Assembly: GCA_050734185.1 (NCBI GenBank) | Contig: JBOHUE010000097.1 | Location: forward strand, 1-13,420 | Length of the DNA stretch: 13,420 bases | DNA from: JAFALX01 sp050734185 | Lineage (GTDB): Bacteria; Chloroflexota; Dormibacteria; Aeolococcales; Aeolococcaceae | Reading direction: 5' to 3' | In this document: piece by piece, positions 6,591 to 13,420 of the stretch | Layout: every line of letters starts with the position of its first letter | Numbering within the stretch: the stretch's first letter is position 1 | Notes under the pieces: model-generated | Seen by the model: only the letters and a program-made list of their open reading frames with translations | What the model was told of the DNA's origin: nothing | The model's database searches: none | Position numbers and translations under genes: made by a program

Positions 6591-7816
6591 ACCGAGGCGC
6601 CACCCAGCGCAACCTGTTGATCATCGTCGCATTCGCCGCCGCGTGCCTCATCGCGCTCGAGTTCCTCGCGGTGAACATCGGCCAGGGTGTGCCGTTCTCG
6701 CAGAACTACACGGTGCACGCGGTGTTCAGCGACGCTGACGGGGTGCCCGGGGCGGCCGACGTGCGCGTCAGCGGCGTCGACGTCGGGCGTGTCACCGGCG
6801 TCAGCTCCGACTCGAGCCATCCCGGCGAGACGGTGGTGACCATGGAGATCACCGACTCGCACGCGATCCCCGTGTACAGCGACGGGTTTGCGTCGGTGCA
6901 ACCGAAGACGCTGCTTGGTGAGAAGTACATCGAGCTCACGGTGGGCAACGGGCACACGTCGGAGGCGATTCCGAGCGGCGGGTCGTTGCCCCCGAGCAGC
7001 ACCGGTACGGCCGTCGAGAACGACCAGATCTTCAACGCGTTGGACGCGCAGACCCGGATGCAGACGCAGCAGGTGCTGGCGGCGCTCAACCTGGCCACGC
7101 AGCAGCGATCCGGCAACGTGCAGGACATCCTGCCGCAGCTGGAGCAGGTGGTGCAGGGGCTGGCTCCCGTCGCCCACGTGTACGAGCAGGACCAGCCGCA
7201 GGTCGACGGCATCCTCACGCAGCTCAACACGATCATGGCCGCGCTCGCGGACGAGCACGAGCAGGTTGCCGGGCTGCTCAGCAACGGCAACACGGCGCTG
7301 GCGGCCGTCAGCCAGAAGGACGTGGCGCTGAGCTCGTTCCTGGACCAGGCCGGCGGCTTCTTCGCACAGCTCAACCAGGCGGCGTCGAGCACGGTCGGCG
7401 CGCAGGAGCAGGCGATCGCCGCGCTGAAACCCGCACTCGACGCGCAGAACGCGTTCCTGCAACAGGTCGTCGGCCCGGTGTGCAACGGCCACACGTGCGG
7501 CATCGACCAGGTGTTCACCGGGACGCTGCTGGGCAACATCAACTATCCCAACGACCAGCTCAACGTCACAAACAGCCCGTCGAACACGCCCGTGCCCGGC
7601 ATCAACCCGGAGCTCGTCACCAACGAGTGGGACTCGATGTTCAGCCAGCCCGCGAGCTCGCCGCCGCATCGCGCTCTGAACATCGTGCTCTCGCTGCACT
7701 GCAACGAGATCCTCTCGACGCTGAACAACCCGACGCTCAACCCGACCGGCGATACCCTCGGGCCGATCGAGCAACAGGTGCTGAACGCGCTGAAGCCCCT
7801 GGGGGTGACCTGCTGA
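6587..7816 (+). CDS. mceC: Mce-family protein, third of six (MceC position)
   Basis: This 409-residue protein has a membrane anchor (about 10-30), an MCE domain (about 41-119) with intact LLGEKYIEL (109-117), the post-domain VENDQIFNALDAQTRMQ segment, and a long Gln/Leu/Ala-rich helical region. Four ectodomain cysteines lie near the C-terminus (VCNGHTCG, LHCNE and the very last residue). A fifth, Cys20, is inside the anchor helix. The start at 6587 overlaps the mceB stop (ATGA) and is fixed by the GGAGG 6 nt upstream. An earlier start in the same frame would lack hydrophobic character and is rejected. The stop overlaps the next start as TGATG. The role is one wall subunit of the lipid tunnel; the letter is assigned by order. 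Confidence 0.92.
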   Translation: MNRGATQRNLLIIVAFAAACLIALEFLAVNIGQGVPFSQNYTVHAVFSDADGVPGAADVRVSGVDVGRVTGVSSDSSHPGETVVTMEITDSHAIPVYSDGFASVQPKTLLGEKYIELTVGNGHTSEAIPSGGSLPPSSTGTAVENDQIFNALDAQTRMQTQQVLAALNLATQQRSGNVQDILPQLEQVVQGLAPVAHVYEQDQPQVDGILTQLNTIMAALADEHEQVAGLLSNGNTALAAVSQKDVALSSFLDQAGGFFAQLNQAASSTVGAQEQAIAALKPALDAQNAFLQQVVGPVCNGHTCGIDQVFTGTLLGNINYPNDQLNVTNSPSNTPVPGINPELVTNEWDSMFSQPASSPPHRALNIVLSLHCNEILSTLNNPTLNPTGDTLGPIEQQVLNALKPLGVTC

Positions 7817-8970
7817 TGCTGGCGCAGCGGATCAGCCGCGGACTTGCGTCGAGCAAGGGCATGTTCCTGATCGCGCTCCTCGCCGGGGCGATGACCGGGA
7901 GCGCCTTCCTCGGGATCGGCGAGAGCAGCCACACGGTGACGGCACAGTTCCACGACGCCGACGGGCTCGTCGGCGGCAACGAGGTGCGCATCGCCGGCGT
8001 GGTGGCGGGGTCGGTGCAGTCGGTTGAGGCCACAGTTGACCCGAACACGGGCCAGCAGTACGCGACCGTTCGCTTCCAGGTCGACCCGAGTCACTGGCCG
8101 CTGACCCAGGGCACCGCGGTGGCGATCACCCCCAAGGGTGTGCTGGCCAACGTGTACCTCTCGGTCACGCCGGGGCCGTCGCAGAGCCCCTCGCTGGGCA
8201 ACAACCCGGTGTTCACGGTGAGCCAGACGCAGAGCCCGGTGAGGCTCAGCGAGCTGTCCAACGTGTTCACGCCGTCGGTGCGCACCGCTATCCGCACGCA
8301 GCTGCAGGAGGGTGTGCTCGCGCTGGGCGGCGCCGGCGCACCCGACCTCAACAGCACGCTGTACTACGCCGATCCGCTCACGCGCGACACCGTGCCGATA
8401 GCACAGGTACTCGCGGATCGCACCCCGCAGCTGAACGACCTCAACATCGAGTTCAACACGATCACCGCCGACCTCGCGCGCGAGGACTCCAATCTGCGCC
8501 CGCTGATCCGCAACCTCGACACGACACTCGGGGTGCTGGCCGCGCGCGAGGGCGACCTGCAGGGCACGCTGGTCAACGGCGCCGCCGTCTTCAACCAGCT
8601 CAACGCCGCGCTGCGCGTTCCCGGCGCTGTGACGGGGCTGACCAACATCTTCAACCAGAGCGCTGCGGCGCTCACCTGCGCGGAGGCGCTCGGCAACGGC
8701 CTCGAGCCGCTGATCGCGTCGGTCAACCCCAACGTGTCGACGCTCGATGCGCTGCTCGGCGAGTTCATCACCGCGACCGGCTATTACGCTGATCCCAGCA
8801 ACGTCGACTCGTTGCGCGTCAACGCGTTCCTCGCGGGCGGCGGGACGGAGAGCGGCGGCGTGCAGCAGGAGCACCAGAATGAGGGTCTCGGCTCCAGCGG
8901 CACGGAGTCGACGCATGGAATCGCGCAGCTGCCCGGCGGCTGCACGCTCTCCGGTGGAGGCGGGGCGTGA
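7816..8970 (+). CDS. mceD: Mce-family protein, fourth of six (MceD position), with divergent pore-loop motif
   Basis: This 384-residue protein has an anchor at about 15-34 and an MCE domain at about 38-120. The fold signature is present (VTAQFHDADGLVGGNEVRIAG, then WPLTQGTAVAITPKG), but the usual LLGxKYVxL is replaced by VLANVYLSV (109-117), the most divergent of the six. The post-domain DQ...TR motif is also weakened (RLSELSNVFTPSVRTAIR). The helical region contains LIRNLDTTLGVLAAREGDL, typical of Mce proteins. Two cysteines, 288 and 376, lie in the C-terminal part, and the tail ends SGGGGA. The ATG at 7816 shares its A with the mceC stop and follows GGGGGTG 8 nt upstream. The frame is open further upstream, but that stretch is a mceC shadow. 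Confidence 0.91.
   Translation: MLAQRISRGLASSKGMFLIALLAGAMTGSAFLGIGESSHTVTAQFHDADGLVGGNEVRIAGVVAGSVQSVEATVDPNTGQQYATVRFQVDPSHWPLTQGTAVAITPKGVLANVYLSVTPGPSQSPSLGNNPVFTVSQTQSPVRLSELSNVFTPSVRTAIRTQLQEGVLALGGAGAPDLNSTLYYADPLTRDTVPIAQVLADRTPQLNDLNIEFNTITADLAREDSNLRPLIRNLDTTLGVLAAREGDLQGTLVNGAAVFNQLNAALRVPGAVTGLTNIFNQSAAALTCAEALGNGLEPLIASVNPNVSTLDALLGEFITATGYYADPSNVDSLRVNAFLAGGGTESGGVQQEHQNEGLGSSGTESTHGIAQLPGGCTLSGGGGA
8956..8960 (+). promoter_or_regulatory. Strong Shine-Dalgarno of mceE inside the mceD 3' end
   Basis: GGAGG lies 6 nt before the GTG at 8967, with the same geometry as at the mceB/mceC junction. It supports the GTG start, which overlaps the mceD stop as GTGA, and it encodes part of the MceD glycine tail. 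Confidence 0.65.
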
Positions 8971-10340
8971 GCGGCCAGGGCCGCCGGCCGCTCGTCAACC
9001 CGCTGGTCGCAGGCTTCGCCGCAGGCGTGGTCATCGCGCTCGTCGTGGGCCTGATGGCGACGATCAACCTGACGTACGGAGCACCCTGGGCCGTGCAGCA
9101 CACGCTCACCGCCGCCGTGTCCGACGCGGACGCCATGGCGGTGGGCAGCGACGTGCGCATCGGCGGGCGGGTGGTCGGCCAGGTGACGTCGGTGACGGCG
9201 CGGGGCGACCACACCGACATCACCTTCCACGTCGACGGCACCGACTGGCCGCTGCCGAGCGACACGTCTGCGAACGTGCGGCTGGCGACGCTGCTGGGGC
9301 AGAAGTACGTGCAGCTGAACCCCGGTCACGCGAGCGCGATGCTCGCGGACAGCGGCACCATCGGCCTGCAGGCGACGCAGCCGGTGGTCGACTTCGATCA
9401 GATCCTCAACACGTTCGATCAGCAGACGCGGCAGTCGCTCACGACGTTCCTGACGACCCTGTCGCAATCGGTGCAGGGGCAGGAGGGGACGCTGCAGCAG
9501 CTGGCACCTTCGCTGAGCGATCTCTCGGTGCACAGCCAGGTGCCGACGCAGGAGCTGGCCAGCCGGGATCCCGAGCTCAACTCGATCCTCACCAACCTCG
9601 GCATCACCGCGGCCCAGCTCGACAAGAGTCGCAACGACCTCGCCGGCGTGATCGACAACCTCAACCAGGTGACCGCGACGCTGGCCTCCAACAACGGCGG
9701 TGCGCTCAAGAGCTTCATCAGCAACACCGACGCGATCCAGCAGACCGCGAACGACGTGCTGGGTCAGGGACGCGCGTCACAGCTGGGCGCGTCGCTTCAG
9801 GAGCTGGGCGGCTTCACCAACGGCGTGACGCAGCTCGTCACCGACACGCTGCCGCAAACACAGTCGTTCACGCAACCGGTCGGCAACACGTCGCCGGCAG
9901 CGCCCCCCGCGGCCGCTGTGAGCCAGGAGCACAACTCGCCGGCGCAGTCCGGGCTCAACCTGCTGTACGAGATCGCCGATGCGACGTCGCAGGCCGATGC
10001 GCCGAACAACTTCTTCCTCCGCCAGAACGTGCAGACGGTCGACGTCGGCGGGCTGCTCCTGCCGGGAGGCGTGGCGCTGCCGTCGACGCTGGCGACGCCG
10101 ACTCTGCCGTCGCTGCCGACACTGACGCTGCCATCGCTGCCGCTGCCTCTGCCACCCGTGTGCCTGCCTGCCATCGGCTGCATCGGCGGCACCCCGGCGC
10201 CGGCACCGACGGCGAAACCCACACCGAAGCCAACCTGCATCGCCGGCATCATCTGCCTGAGCTCGTACACGGCCAGCGATGATTCCGCCGTCGCCGGCGC
10301 GGCTGCCCGCGTCAACTGGCTGGAGCTGAGCTGGTGGTGA
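8967..10340 (+). CDS. mceE: Mce-family protein, fifth of six (MceE position), with Pro-rich Cys-containing tail
   Basis: This 457-residue protein, the longest of the six, has an anchor at about 12-34 and an MCE domain at about 43-119 with LLGQKYVQL (109-117), followed by VDFDQILNTFDQQTRQSL and a helical region to about 290. From 371 the chain becomes a Leu/Pro/Ser/Thr repeat, then Ala/Pro/Lys-rich, with four cysteines at 399, 405, 424 and 430, and ends in the aromatic VNWLELSWW. In mycobacteria the MceE-position protein is usually a lipoprotein; here no cysteine occurs in the N-terminal segment, so it is a plain membrane-anchored form. GTG at 8967 overlaps the mceD stop and has a strong GGAGG. 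The stop overlaps the mceF start by 7 nt if mceF begins at 10334. Confidence 0.92.
   Translation: MSGQGRRPLVNPLVAGFAAGVVIALVVGLMATINLTYGAPWAVQHTLTAAVSDADAMAVGSDVRIGGRVVGQVTSVTARGDHTDITFHVDGTDWPLPSDTSANVRLATLLGQKYVQLNPGHASAMLADSGTIGLQATQPVVDFDQILNTFDQQTRQSLTTFLTTLSQSVQGQEGTLQQLAPSLSDLSVHSQVPTQELASRDPELNSILTNLGITAAQLDKSRNDLAGVIDNLNQVTATLASNNGGALKSFISNTDAIQQTANDVLGQGRASQLGASLQELGGFTNGVTQLVTDTLPQTQSFTQPVGNTSPAAPPAAAVSQEHNSPAQSGLNLLYEIADATSQADAPNNFFLRQNVQTVDVGGLLLPGGVALPSTLATPTLPSLPTLTLPSLPLPLPPVCLPAIGCIGGTPAPAPTAKPTPKPTCIAGIICLSSYTASDDSAVAGAAARVNWLELSWW
10077..10160 (+). repeat. Low-complexity Leu-Pro-Ser-Thr repeat in the MceE tail
   Basis: Codons 371-398 of mceE repeat short ctgccg-type units that read LPSTLATPTLPSLPTLTLPS and then LPLPLPPV. 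This is an imperfect coding repeat, probably an extended spacer before the four-cysteine tail, and could vary in length between strains by slippage. Confidence 0.6.
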
Positions 10341-11698
10341 CCTCGGCGCCGCCCCGGCGCACCCTCCAACCCGTGACCGCGGAGCGACGCCGCGGGGTCG
10401 ACCCGCTTTGGACGGGTGCCATCACCGCCGTTGCGCTCATCGTCGTGCTGCTGGCCGTCCTCATCAGTGGCGTCCCGGGCGGGCCGGAGATCCCGGGCCC
10501 GTGGAACCAGAACATGACGCTGCACGTGCAGCTGGCCGACTCGCACGCGCTGGAGCCGCACGCGAGCGTTGAGATGTCGGGCGTGAAGGTGGGCGAGGTG
10601 CAGAGCGTCGCCATGCAGGGCAACGTCGCCGTCGCCAACCTTCATCTGTATCAGCAGTACTCGACGATCCACCGCGACGCCACCGTTTACCTGCGCCCGC
10701 ACGGACTCTTCGGTCCCAAGTACATCGACATCGCTCCCGGCACGCGCGCCGCTCCAGTGCTGCGCGACGGTGACACGATCGGCGTCTCCCAGACGGTGGA
10801 GCCCGTCGACCTCGACGCAATCCTGCAGGCGCTGCAGGCGCCGGAGCAACAGAACCTGCAGACCGCGCTCATCGAGCTGGGTCAGGCCGCGGCGGGTCAG
10901 GGCGATGACGTCAACCATCTGCTCGCGTCGGCCAACTCACTGACGCAGGTGCTCGACTCGCCGCTGCGCAACCTGGACAAGGTGGCGCCGCAGCTGAGCG
11001 ACATGCTCGTGAACAACGACTCGTTCAACGCAGCGCTTGCGCAGACGCCGCTGGACCAGATCGTGGCCAACAGCGAGGCGACCTTCAAGGCGTTCGCGGA
11101 CAACGCGGGCCATCTCAACTCGCTGCTGGTGCACGCCAATCACACGCTGAGCTCGCTGCAGACCGCGCTCAACGGCAACGGCCAGAACCTCGGCAACGCG
11201 CTCGCAATGCTCGGTGCGCAACAGCCGACGCCGTCGACGTTCTCGGTGCCGGGGCAGCCGACACCCGCGTCCCTCAGCGTCGTGCAACAGCTGCAGGACT
11301 TCTCGTACCTGCTGGGGCTCTTCGGTGACAACCTGACCGGCAACGATCCCGGCTACCACTCCGCCGACGTTCGCAACGGGATCAACGGCGCCATCACCAA
11401 CGTGGCGTCGGCGCTCTCCGGGTTCGACAACAGCTGTCAGCTCGCGCTGCCCGGACAGCCGGCGCCGAATCACTGCCCGACTGCTACGCAGCTGGCGAAC
11501 CAGGATCACTATCTCCAGGTCGAGGTGTTCAACCTCATCCAGGGGCTGCCGATACCACAGGCCGGCTCCGGGCCGCTGTGCCTGCCCTCGCCCGCGAATC
11601 AGTGCATCAATCTCCCGATCTCGCAGCGCAGCATCGCCGGCAGCCCGATGTACGCCGGCGACTTTTCGAGCGGATTCGGTTCGATATTCGGCTCCTGA
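10334..11698 (+). CDS. mceF: Mce-family protein, sixth of six (MceF position)
   Basis: This 454-residue protein has an Arg-rich cytoplasmic lead of about 25 residues, an anchor at about 27-47, and an MCE domain at about 58-135 with a slightly altered pore-loop motif LFGPKYIDI (125-133). The post-domain segment VDLDAILQALQAPEQQNLQ lacks the TR pair of the sisters. Helices follow to about 300, then a C-terminal part with four cysteines (NSCQ, NHCPT, LCLP, NQCIN). Two adjacent GTG codons at 10334 and 10337 compete as start. The first is 8 nt from GGAG (10322-10325) and is used here; the second would give a GTGA overlap like other junctions in this operon. The two forms differ by one residue. The RND-type gene follows after 15 nt. 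Confidence 0.92.
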   Translation: MVTSAPPRRTLQPVTAERRRGVDPLWTGAITAVALIVVLLAVLISGVPGGPEIPGPWNQNMTLHVQLADSHALEPHASVEMSGVKVGEVQSVAMQGNVAVANLHLYQQYSTIHRDATVYLRPHGLFGPKYIDIAPGTRAAPVLRDGDTIGVSQTVEPVDLDAILQALQAPEQQNLQTALIELGQAAAGQGDDVNHLLASANSLTQVLDSPLRNLDKVAPQLSDMLVNNDSFNAALAQTPLDQIVANSEATFKAFADNAGHLNSLLVHANHTLSSLQTALNGNGQNLGNALAMLGAQQPTPSTFSVPGQPTPASLSVVQQLQDFSYLLGLFGDNLTGNDPGYHSADVRNGINGAITNVASALSGFDNSCQLALPGQPAPNHCPTATQLANQDHYLQVEVFNLIQGLPIPQAGSGPLCLPSPANQCINLPISQRSIAGSPMYAGDFSSGFGSIFGS

Positions 11699-11713
11699 CC
11701 CTATGATCCTGGA

Positions 11714-13420
11714 GTGATTCGCTCCGGCGATCGCCTCGCTCGGATGGCAGGCCCCATGTCACGCCACCCGCGGCGCTTTGCACTCATCGCAATTGTGGTC
11801 GGCGTGCTGGGCGCACTCGGATTGCTGCGATTCTCGGTCGACTCCGGGGAATCGCTGCTTGTTGGCAGCAACTCGGCTGCGGGCCAGACGTACGCGAGCT
11901 TCACCAAGAGCTTCGGATCGGATCCGATCGTGCTCGTCTTCTCAGCGCACAACCCGACGGCGCCCTATCTCGAGTCCAACCTGCAGAAGCTCGGCGCACT
12001 CGAGATCGACCTGGCACACGACCCGCGCGTTGCGTCGGTGCTGGGCCCCGGCACCGCCGCGGGCTCCCTGCGCCAGGCTGCGCTCGCCGAAGTGGCCAAC
12101 GTGCTGACGGAGTACCCGTACTTCGTCGCCGAGACGGACTACATCGAGCAGCTGCAGGCGGGCGCGACCGATCAGAACGCGCTGACGCAGCGGCTGCAGA
12201 CCGACATCACCGACGCACGTGCGCTGCTGACGCTGTACGTTGTCAAGTCCGCGAGTGACGCGCACAATGCGCGCGCGGCGTACACGCAGAAGACGGGCGA
12301 CCTGGTGATCGACTCGCGCGAGAAGGCAGTTGACGCGCCCGTGGCCCAGGACCCTCTGCCGCCACTCTGGGCGGAGTATCTTGCCGGCCCGGGCCAGCCC
12401 ACCGACCAGACCCAGGCGCGAGACTTCTTCGACCGCGTCACGGCGGCCTTCGGCGACTGCGACGACCAGATCGCGTCGCTGCTGAAGATCAACCCGAGCT
12501 GCCAGGTGTTCTTCGAACGCACCCTGCTCGATCTGCCCAGCTGCCCGCAGGTCAACACCGGCAAGTTCTGCACGCCGAAGTCGCAGTGGGCGGCGGTGCT
12601 GCCGGCGCCGTCGAGCGGCGGTGAGTCGCAGCAGATCCTCACCATCCGGCTCAAGCCGGAGTACGTCGGCGGTGCGACCGTTGCGGCCAAGGGCTGCAAC
12701 AACCCGTGCAACGTGAGCACGCTCGTCGACAAGATCGACGGCGAGCTGTCGCACGGGATCGCGACCGACTCGTACACGCAGTCCCTGGGTGCGAGCTCGC
12801 TCTCGTCGCTCAAGCAGCTCGGGCCCCTGCACCCCACGGAGTGTGGCGGCGCCACCGCTCAGCAGGACCAGGCGTGCAGCACCGCGTTCCACGACGCGCG
12901 GCTGGTGGACACCCTCGCCGGCGCACCGCTGCTCGCCCATGGCGTCGTCGACTCGATGACGCAGCTGCTGATCATCCTGTTCCCGGTCGCGCTGCTGGTG
13001 ATGCTGGTCATCCTGCTGACGCTGTTCCGCGTGCGCGGTCGCGCGTGGCCGTTGCTCGCGGCGGTGGGCGCAACCGTGCTGACCGTGGGCATCTCGCTGC
13101 TGACCGGCACGCCGATCACACCCGCCGTGCTCGCCGGGGTCCCGGTGCTCGTCGGTCTTGCAGTCGACTACGCGGTGCAGTTCGTCGCCCGCTTCGACCA
13201 GGAGCGGATTCGCTCGCCCGGCACCGAGACGGCGCTGCGCGCCGTGCTCGAGCACGCCGGTCGCGCCACGATGATCGCGGCCGTCGCAACCATCGCCGGC
13301 CTGCTCGCGATGGCGCTGGTCAGCGGCATCGACGGCGGCCCGCTCGTCGCCGTGCCACTGGTCGCCGAGTTCGCGCTCGTGCTCGTCGGCGGTGTCGTGC
13401 TCGCGTGGCTCGCCGGACTC
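11714..13420 (+). CDS. MMPL/RND-superfamily transporter, N-terminal part (3' end outside window)
   Basis: 569 residues are visible with no stop before the right edge. The RND architecture is clear: first helix at about 22-39, a large outward-facing domain to about 410, then hydrophobic helices (MTQLLIILFPVALLVMLVIL, AWPLLAAVGATVLTVGIS, a third carrying the family signature GLAVDYAVQFVARF, and two more). The Asp-Tyr pair in that signature is expected to lie in the proton path. Eight cysteines occur in the outward domain. Relatives (MmpL, HpnN) export or move lipids across the inner membrane using the proton gradient. GTG at 11714 is chosen because RLARMAGPMSRHPRR extends the amphipathic lead seen in this family; ATGs at 11744 and 11756 are in frame, and no start has a strong ribosome site. 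It lies 15 nt after mceF on the same strand with no terminator between, so it probably belongs to the operon. About half the protein is missing if it has typical length. Confidence 0.9.
   Translation, partial: MIRSGDRLARMAGPMSRHPRRFALIAIVVGVLGALGLLRFSVDSGESLLVGSNSAAGQTYASFTKSFGSDPIVLVFSAHNPTAPYLESNLQKLGALEIDLAHDPRVASVLGPGTAAGSLRQAALAEVANVLTEYPYFVAETDYIEQLQAGATDQNALTQRLQTDITDARALLTLYVVKSASDAHNARAAYTQKTGDLVIDSREKAVDAPVAQDPLPPLWAEYLAGPGQPTDQTQARDFFDRVTAAFGDCDDQIASLLKINPSCQVFFERTLLDLPSCPQVNTGKFCTPKSQWAAVLPAPSSGGESQQILTIRLKPEYVGGATVAAKGCNNPCNVSTLVDKIDGELSHGIATDSYTQSLGASSLSSLKQLGPLHPTECGGATAQQDQACSTAFHDARLVDTLAGAPLLAHGVVDSMTQLLIILFPVALLVMLVILLTLFRVRGRAWPLLAAVGATVLTVGISLLTGTPITPAVLAGVPVLVGLAVDYAVQFVARFDQERIRSPGTETALRAVLEHAGRATMIAAVATIAGLLAMALVSGIDGGPLVAVPLVAEFALVLVGGVVLAWLAGL

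Noticed and set aside
6635..6649. Possible lipobox AAAC at residues 17-20 of MceC
   Set aside because: The hydrophobic helix continues past the cysteine (LIALEFLAV) and the -3 position is Ala, so a transmembrane anchor is more likely than a lipoprotein signal.
6167..7774. Long minus-strand open frame opposite mceB and mceC (535 codons)
   Set aside because: It is low-complexity Val/Arg/His-rich and lies entirely over two well-supported mce genes; an antisense shadow.
11703..11717. Four-codon ATG frame between mceF and the RND gene
   Set aside because: ATG ATC CTG GAG TGA is too short to treat as a gene, though it overlaps the GTG at 11714 and could in principle act as a coupling peptide.
11942..13255. 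Long minus-strand open frame opposite the RND gene (437 codons)
   Set aside because: It shows no domain pattern, while the plus strand shows RND helices and the VDY signature.

Overview
The window is GC-rich and almost fully coding, with GTG and ATG starts, TGA stops and tightly overlapping genes. It carries a complete Mce-type (mammalian-cell-entry) lipid transporter operon with six different Mce proteins. Six distinct tandem mce genes are typical of Actinomycetota. The style of the terminal MMPL/RND gene and the ATPase lying inside the operon suggest a deep-branching actinobacterium (Thermoleophilia/Solirubrobacterales-like) rather than Mycobacterium. That placement is inferred from family knowledge, not from any search.

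Layout. Minus strand, 1-1502: the 5' part of a membrane glycosyltransferase (GT2 catalytic domain, GtrA-like membrane domain, C-terminal GAF-like region), running off the left edge. 1503-1690: a divergent intergenic region with a near-perfect 17-bp inverted repeat and a GC-rich 7-bp stem. Plus strand, 1691-11698: nine genes in the order yrbEA (permease), yrbEB (permease), ATPase (Mkl/MceG/MlaF type), then mceA to mceF. Gaps are 13 nt or less, and from mceB onward the genes abut or overlap through ATGA, TGATG and GTGA junctions, so translational coupling is likely. Plus strand, 11714 to the right edge: the N-terminal 569 residues of an MMPL/RND-superfamily lipid exporter, starting 15 nt after mceF with no visible terminator.

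How they work together (family knowledge plus inference): YrbEA and YrbEB form the inner-membrane channel, the ATPase dimer powers it, and the six Mce proteins, each with one N-terminal membrane anchor, one MCE domain and a long helical region, are expected to assemble as a heterohexameric tunnel carrying lipid across the cell envelope. The RND protein directly downstream would add a proton-driven lipid-moving machine to the same transcription unit. The substrate cannot be read from the sequence.

The points most worth following are the RND gene attached to the mce operon, the degenerate pore-loop motif in the fourth Mce protein, ectodomain cysteines restricted to the C-terminal parts in even numbers, glycine tails whose codons double as the next gene's ribosome binding site, and the GAF-like tail on the divergent glycosyltransferase. 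No RNA genes, insertion sequences, CRISPR arrays or phage genes were seen.
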